From NCBI GenBank assembly GCA_018296165.2, contig JACKQL020000233.1:1-35707 (forward strand): a stretch of DNA of 35,707 bases, written 5' to 3'. The DNA is from Termitomyces sp. T153. Lineage: Eukaryota; Basidiomycota; Agaricomycetes; Agaricales; Lyophyllaceae. Position 1 is the first letter of the stretch. Every line of letters starts with the position of its first letter. The position numbers were made by a program, and so were the translations under genes. This document shows, piece after piece, positions 30,450 to 35,707 of this stretch. The notes under the pieces are model-generated. The model did not search any database. It was given only the letters and a program-made list of their open reading frames with translations, and was not told where the DNA came from.

Positions 30450-32430
30450 ACTTTGAGGGCATTGATGGAATATGTTGTGATGATATCCATTGGGTCATCG
30501 ATGTTGAACAGGGTGGCAAGGTAGAAAAATACTTCACTGTGGCCATCATCCTTGCAATATCAGCAGCGGAGATCTGTGGCTACTCTACTGTCATATACAA
30601 AGTCATCAAATTTGATGGGAAAGACAACTCTCAACAGGCCAAATCATATCACAATCTTTACTGGATCATTCACTGATGATGATTTGTTAGATTTATGCAC
30701 TCAAGTGTTATTGGAGGCCCATTTGCATGGATGACTCGAAGCTATTTCTGAGCTTATACCTGTCTATCAAGGTCGATGGCCAGGTTGACAGTACATTCAA
30801 GTTGATCCATGGTGGTTGAGTAGCTCAACATTACAAGTGCCCCGGAACTGCGACCAATGCTGGTACTGTACTTTGCACAGGTAGCCATGATATACCTGAG
30901 GATACTCCTGTTGCTCATGATGACTTGAAGGATGTGTCTCTGTATTGTCATCATGTGAGTATCCTCATGCCCATGGGCCAGGAAATCAAAGCATTTTGCC
31001 ATTGACTGGAGCTTGTCCTATGTTTTTGAGACTTTATCAGAGGTGCAGTCATGTCTTGCTCTTTGGTATTTGTGCTGATGATTGCTTGTGATGATAGAAC
31101 CAAAAGATGGTCCTGATAACCCTATCCTACACTGCAATATCCACACTGGAAACCTCTTGATCTTTCATGGTTGGGAAAGTTCTGCTGTGGACTGCCTGAT
31201 GGATAATGGTCATACCAAAAAGCCAAAAGGGAAGAAACCTATATCCTCCAAAATAGTCAACCCAACAGAAAATGATATGCTCTCCAAACCAACCTTTGGG
31301 ATGGCTTGGAAAAGGAAGCAGATATTAATGTTATTGACAGAACCTTGAAAATGGCTCAACAGACCTACTGATGCTGCTAACTACATAGAAGATGTGGCTC
31401 AATCTTCTGGGTTAGTGGGTGACAATGCTTCAGGGAAACCTCTTTGTGTACCTGATCTAGGATGGGACCAGATTGTAAGGCTGTCTTCATTCAATTGTTT
31501 GTCTACTTTTAACCCCTCAATGCAGGACAAAATTCACAATTGGCCCAATTTTTCCAACTGTAAGCCTCACCCAGGCAAACACATGGCAAGTCTATATTCT
31601 CTTGGGCATTTAGAATGGTAATTGATCCTTCCAAATGGTGCTATTCCTTACATGAGTGCAGAAGTGATTGCAAAACATTTTCTCTTTCCTTTGTACAGGT
31701 TGAAAACAAAGACATATTTCATGCATGAGGCAATTCATGATGTTAAATTGCTCATTTGGGTCCCAGTCCATCTATGTTCAACCCAAAAGGGTCCTGGGCT
31801 CAACATGCAATGTGATAAGTTGGACAGGGATACTCTAACATTTAATAGACAGCTCAAAAATGCCATTGTTTATCTATTTGAGGGCACCCCCAAAGTCGTG
31901 AAAAGGATAAAGATGAACTTGGTACTGAATCAGGATCCGACAAACATGTTCCAAGACAAAGTTGTCTCACATTTCCCCCCTTACTTTGAACCTCTGAAAC
32001 CCTGTATGTGCAGATGGTGGGCCACCCTCATTCTTGGTTACAAGTACCACGGGGAGAATTCCATAATATTCACAATCACATAATTCATATTCTACAACAT
32101 GATCTGTTACACTGTTACTGAAGATAACGAGGCCATGCAATCCGCAATCAACAACAGGACAAATACAAAGAAAAATGTTTGGCTACCTTTAGACATCAAT
32201 GCTTAGGTGACCACCCCCGTCTCCCCTTTGCTCAACTTCTCAAGTCCACCTCAGCACTTGATAAACCCGTTGTATGAGGATGAGCTGGACTCTCTTTCAG
32301 CTGCTTTCTTACAGTGATCACATGCCCAAAAGAAGCTGAAAGTGGACAATTTAGCACATTGTTGTCATTATTCAAAATTTCAGACATTGATAATATCAGA
32401 GCTATTGGATCGGGTCCTTATGCAATGAGG
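30450..32430 (+). pseudogene. FunK1-like protein kinase relic
   Basis: Pieces in several frames follow the order of fungal-type FunK1 kinases: ISAAEICGYSTVIYKVIKFD (glycine-loop region), DTPVAHDDLKDVSLYCHHV, then the catalytic loop HCNIHTGNLLIF at 31,130 where HRD would be expected, AVDCLMDNGHTKK at the metal-binding position, PYMSAEV as the activation-segment end, HDVKLLIWVPVHLC as the following helix, and the tail KVVKRIKMNLVLNQDPTNMF. Some gaps may be introns. Stops and frame changes occur throughout, including one in the far tail near 32,270. The HRD-to-HCN change could arise by two CpG transitions. The family is multicopy in mushrooms, which fits the repeat-like CpG loss here. Confidence 0.6.
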
Positions 32431-32663
32431 TGTCAGGATAGTTAATTATGTGTCCGGAGTAATACGAAGGAATTTGGACGGGAAGTTGACACTGTGGTGT
32501 TTTGCTCTGGAGCGGCGGGATGCATGGCATGGAGAGAAAACTCAAACCTGCTCAGGACTGCTCACCTTCCACCCTGCTCTTTTGAAGGTGCTTATGTGAG
32601 TCTCAGTTGGGCTAGAAGGCTGGATCTTGAGCGTAGAGAATGAGGGAAAGGAGAAGTACTGAA
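32431..32663. other. Spacer downstream of the deaminase gene
   Basis: CpG-bearing, no gene seen. It separates the end of the kinase relic from the stop codon of the deaminase, which reads in the opposite direction. Confidence 0.5.
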
Positions 32664-34320
32664 TTAATAGTGTATTGCTGCAGCTCCCAACGACTCGCCC
32701 TGCACCCACATCCCAGTCCGATTCTTTGTATCACCCATGCACCACCATTTTTCTATCATCTCCTCATTGATGTCGACATCGCTCCCTGGCATGAGATCAA
32801 AAAAGTCGAGGTTGCCGATCCCTGTGGCTGTTTCAGAGTCAAATAGCTGAACTAGAGTATTAAGATGGGGTGAGCGTTGTTGGAGTAACTCATGAGAAAA
32901 GAGTAAATACTAGACTCACTCAGCTGAGCATCGAACGGTGCACCGATGTCAAAAGTGCCGGCTCCACGACCAAGCCCAAGAGCTTCGGCACCACCTCGCG
33001 TGGCAAGATAAAGTGCACCCTTCCAGTCCAACACGGGCATTTCAGAATCACTCTCTTTCCTCTCCGATGTCTTCTCAGCCCAGGTGCTCTCCTCCATCTG
33101 CGCCGCACCTTCGCGCATTCTGGCAACACCAACAGCCCACCTCATTGTGTTCATGATATCCAGGTTGTACCCCCCTGCCACATCCGTCCCAAGACCAACC
33201 CTTACTCCTGCCTTGAGTGCCTCTTTCAGCGGGAAAGGTTTAGATGAGAAATATGCATTCGACAAGGGGCAATGGGCGATAGCTGTGCCGCGTTCTGCGA
33301 GTCGAGCAAGTGAGGGTGGAGGGAGGAATGTACAATGAGCTTGAATCGTATGGGGAGTGAGGAGATTGTGACCATCAAATACGTCAATGTCTTCTGCTCC
33401 ACGAGTTTGCTGGACCCACAATACTTGATCGGCTGCTTCAGCGAGGTGGCTTTGGATGCGAAGACCTTGCATATCCTTGGCTGCGAGCTTGCCTAGGCCT
33501 TCAAGAAGTTCGTCCGAACATGTGGGTACAAAGCGAGGTGTGAGGACAGGCTCGACGAGTTTTTTGTGTGGAGGGAAAGTGGATGTAAGGACACGACATC
33601 GGTGCACAAATGATTTCGCAGCTGAGAGAGAAATGGTGGAGGAGGATTCGATGTGTGTTGGCCGGGACGCAATATCTATGTCCATCGAGAGTTTTCCGAT
33701 GTAGGCTCGTAAACCAGCGTGCTGCATCACTTTGGCAAGTATCAAGCTGGGGATATATGTGTTGTCTCAGCATGAAGAATTGTTGAGATAAAGAGAACAG
33801 ACTTTGTCTCCTCATTTATTGTGCCAAATAACACCACGCTTCCCGTCCCATTCTCTATTAACCTCACAGAAAGACGCTCGTATACCCTCTTTGCAAGCTC
33901 AGGGTCCTCATCAAGCCTCTCTTCTGCCTTGAATGCATACGTATCGAGCCATTGCATGAGTGGCAAATGAAGACCTGTACCTTGGTAGAGAAATTGTGGT
34001 GCATGCAGGTGAAGATCAACAAATGTTGGGAGGAGGAAAGTGCCGCGAGACAGTGTTCTGAGTTTATCACTTGAGGAAGAGAGGAGGCCTTGGGAGGAAG
34101 GACTAGAGAATGGTGCATTGTGTGTGATGTATCCGGTTGGAGAGATCACTAGTCAGGATTACAGCCTGTTTGAAGCAGATCGCACATAGCGGTGGTTGGC
34201 AGAGGACGCACCAAGCAGGTGATCTTGCAGAATCTGAAGGTCTCCGAGGGTGGGCAGGGTAACAAGAGTGCCACGGATGAGCATTGTGGGAAAGTGTAGC
34301 GATGCGTCGCCAAGAAACAT
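32664..34320 (-). CDS. GUD1: Guanine deaminase (four exons)
   Basis: Converts guanine to xanthine and ammonia in purine salvage; cytosolic, zinc-dependent amidohydrolase. Exons (minus strand): 34320-34212, 34148-33803, 33746-32920 and 32851-32664; introns are 63, 56 and 68 nt, all GT-AG, and the phases agree at every join, giving 489 aa. Motifs: LPTFVDLHLHAPQF (metal His pair), FLYQGTGLHLPLMQWLDTY, VEPVLTPRFVPTCSDELL, IQSHLAEAADQV, AHCTFLPPPSLARLAERG, AHCPLSNAYFSS and VGLGTDVAGGYNLDIMN (metal Asp). The last exon reads IQLFDSETATGIGNLDFFD and ends MWVQGESLGAAAIHY. ATG 34,320 is the first in-frame start found; ATG 34,284 (MLIRGTLVTLP) would give 477 aa and is equally reasonable. No lesion was seen, so it is probably functional. 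Confidence 0.92.
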
Positions 34321-34915
34321 ACCACGCGGCTTCTATTCATCGGCACCTCTGGTTACTTTACATCCGATGGCTTACCATACGAATATTACCTACCACAGTT
34401 CTATGACATATAAGTGTTCCCGATGTGTCGTACTAGTTAGTTCTCTCTTAATACAGGACTTACAACTGTTCTTACCGAGGGACTCTACATTGAAAATTTC
34501 TCCGCGCAACGTTACAGTGACTATCTAGCACTCAACCGTCACATATTTTGAACAGAAAAAACTCCTAGCTTTAATCCAAAAACTCCATTCTACTCTCGAC
34601 ACTAAACGTCGCCGGTCTGATCAACCAGCACCACCAACTCGTGAGTAACCAACCAAAAAATTCACTGTTAACACGGGACATATAGAACTCGTCTTTGCTC
34701 GGCGAAATTGGCCCAATCTGCGGTGGTGCTTATCCGTCGAGGATGACCGCGAGCCTAGCTCCATTCAGGAAGTCTTGTCGCAGCCTGACTGAATTAAGCA
34801 GCGCGACGGGATCCGCATATCCCTCCGCTGTGAGCTCGCAAGCCGGCGACAGTCCCGCTTCCCAAGCAGATGCCCCTGGATTAGGAATGCCCACTTTCCA
34901 CGAAGTGCAGGTACC
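34321..34915. other. Upstream region of guanine deaminase, no gene seen
   Basis: CpG-bearing spacer between the deaminase start and the small plus-strand ORF. A plus-strand open stretch at 34,748-34,991 begins with ATG and overlaps the next ORF in another frame; GCAG followed by GTACC at 34,908 could be an exon end. No convincing promoter motif was identified. Confidence 0.4.
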
Positions 34916-35161
34916 ATGGCCGAGGAAGAATCTTGTCATGAAGAGTCAGGCGCTGACGAGCACCATGACTTGTATCCTAAAGCGACAGTAGATATTGATA
35001 GTCCTGTTTTTAGTGATCATTCTCTCTGTTCGGAATCCACACCAGTGTCGAACCGTAAGTTACCACATCCCCCAGTTGAAGTACACCTTGAAGAAGGATA
35101 CCCAGTCAACGACTCCGAGCTGACCGCTGAGCAAGGGAGGACCGTAGCCTTGCTTGCCTGA
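34916..35161 (+). CDS. Small hypothetical ORF, 81 aa
   Basis: Starts at ATG in a favourable context (TACCATGG) and ends TGA. The product is acidic, with many Glu, Asp and Ser and no membrane segment or known motif (MAEEESCHEESGADEHHDLY at the start). The DNA has normal CpG content. It may be a short real gene, the last exon of one starting near 34,748, or chance. The next element begins about 285 bp downstream. Confidence 0.25.
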   Translation: MAEEESCHEESGADEHHDLYPKATVDIDSPVFSDHSLCSESTPVSNRKLPHPPVEVHLEEGYPVNDSELTAEQGRTVALLA

Positions 35162-35445
35162 TGAAGGAGGAATGCGAATGCTACAATCGGCGAGCAGACT
35201 ATATCTGCCAAGCCCACCTGAGTGAATATTGATGCGAAATCGGCGAATTTGGCTTAGTTTTCAAACTCAGCTCAAAACTCCGACCCACAAAGGTGTTCGG
35301 GACTTTGTTTCACGTAGCTCACTCTAAAAGTGTCGTACAAAGTAGATTTTTAATTGATTTAGATTACAAACTCAACCGGGTCAAGTCTGATCACAAGGCT
35401 CAAGCAAAATATAATAAATTTTAAGCCTGAAGAAAATAATAGTTT

Positions 35446-35707
35446 ATTGGCCTAAGAAACCCGCTCCCTGGGGATTTCCGAGCTGTAGCTAGTACTTTGC
35501 TTGTCCAATAGGCTCAAAAATCCTCTCCTTTTATACCCCTCAGTCTGCGCACGGACCATGGCTTTTCCACATGTTTTCATCATCATCCGGGAGTGTTATC
35601 CTGGACACTCAGTTCTTGATCTGATGGCTCATGGAGCTTTATAGATCCAAATGAAATGTCAGGTATAGCTTTCTCTGTAGGTCTTTGGATTTCTTCCCTC
35701 AGCTCTT
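35446..35707 (-). mobile_element. Edge of a second element A-type copy: LTR-like sequence and pol C-terminus
   Basis: Plus-strand GCTCCCTGGGG, GAGCTGT, CTTGTCC, CTCCTTTTATA and GGACC match the LTR-like block at 2,240-2,420. From 35,583 to the window edge the minus strand reads a pol end (LREEIQRPTEKAIPDISFG, then SIKLHEPSDQ) matching 4,640-4,750 of element A, ending in two TGA codons at 35,583-35,580. Here pol and LTR-like DNA are adjacent, without the antisense gene. CpG sites are retained, suggesting a younger or unmethylated copy. The rest lies outside the window. Confidence 0.75.
35527..35535 (-). promoter_or_regulatory. TATA box of the right-edge LTR-like sequence
   Basis: The minus strand reads TATAAAAGGAGAGG, the same box as at 2,332-2,340. 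Its conservation between diverged copies supports it as the retroelement core promoter. Confidence 0.5.

Noticed and set aside
30754..31002. Minus-strand 82-codon ORF with ATG
   Set aside because: The plus strand here reads the DTPVAHDDLKDVSLYCHHV part of the FunK1-like relic, which explains the coding look.
1..35707. CRISPR arrays, tRNA or rRNA genes, bacterial operons
   Set aside because: No regular spacer-repeat pattern, no cloverleaf or rRNA-like sequence noticed, and the genes have spliceosomal introns.

Overview
The window looks like nuclear DNA of a mushroom-type basidiomycete (Agaricomycetes). Genes have short GT-AG introns (51-69 nt), there is a FunK1-like kinase relic and a fungal-type BTB protein, and the repeats are Ty3/gypsy elements. 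Nothing indicates a bacterium, organelle or virus. The strongest large-scale signal is base composition. Bases 1 to about 22,500 and about 29,640 to 31,880 hold almost no CG dinucleotide, while about 22,510-29,600 and 32,100-35,707 have many. The CG-poor blocks hold decayed mobile or multicopy DNA; the CG-bearing blocks hold the open host genes. This fits CpG methylation followed by deamination (or a RIP-like process) confined to repeats.

Layout, left to right. (1) 1-2,200: repeat-like DNA with no clear gene. (2) 2,240-10,776: a minus-strand Ty3/gypsy element (element A) with gag (CCHC knuckle), protease, reverse transcriptase, RNase H and integrase, broken by frameshifts and TGA codons at probable former CGA sites. 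Between the end of its pol (4,622) and its LTR-like sequence (about 2,240-2,420) lies a plus-strand, six-exon gene relic (3,078-4,430), antisense to the element. (3) 11,480-19,070: a nest. A plus-strand chromodomain Ty3/gypsy element (element B, 12,423-18,768, two 440-bp LTRs) sits inside the LTR of an older, internally deleted minus-strand relative; another antisense LTR piece follows. (4) 19,070-22,500: decayed DNA with a 125-bp tandem duplication and fragments of unrecognised proteins.

(5) 22,500-29,600: host-like island with a BTB-domain gene carrying one in-frame stop and two minus-strand paralogues (418 and 612 aa) of an unrecognised family sharing a C-terminal domain. (6) 30,450-32,430: a FunK1-like kinase pseudogene whose HRD motif reads HCN. 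(7) 32,664-34,320: a complete guanine deaminase gene in four exons, minus strand. (8) 34,916-35,161: a small doubtful ORF. (9) 35,446-35,707: the LTR-like end and pol C-terminus of another element of the A family, cut by the window edge; unlike copy A it still has CpG sites.

The only recognised metabolic gene is guanine deaminase (purine salvage). The best candidates for something undescribed are the antisense intron-bearing gene beside a gypsy pol, and the two-gene family at 25,534-29,166. Domain calls are from motifs read by eye; no database search was run.
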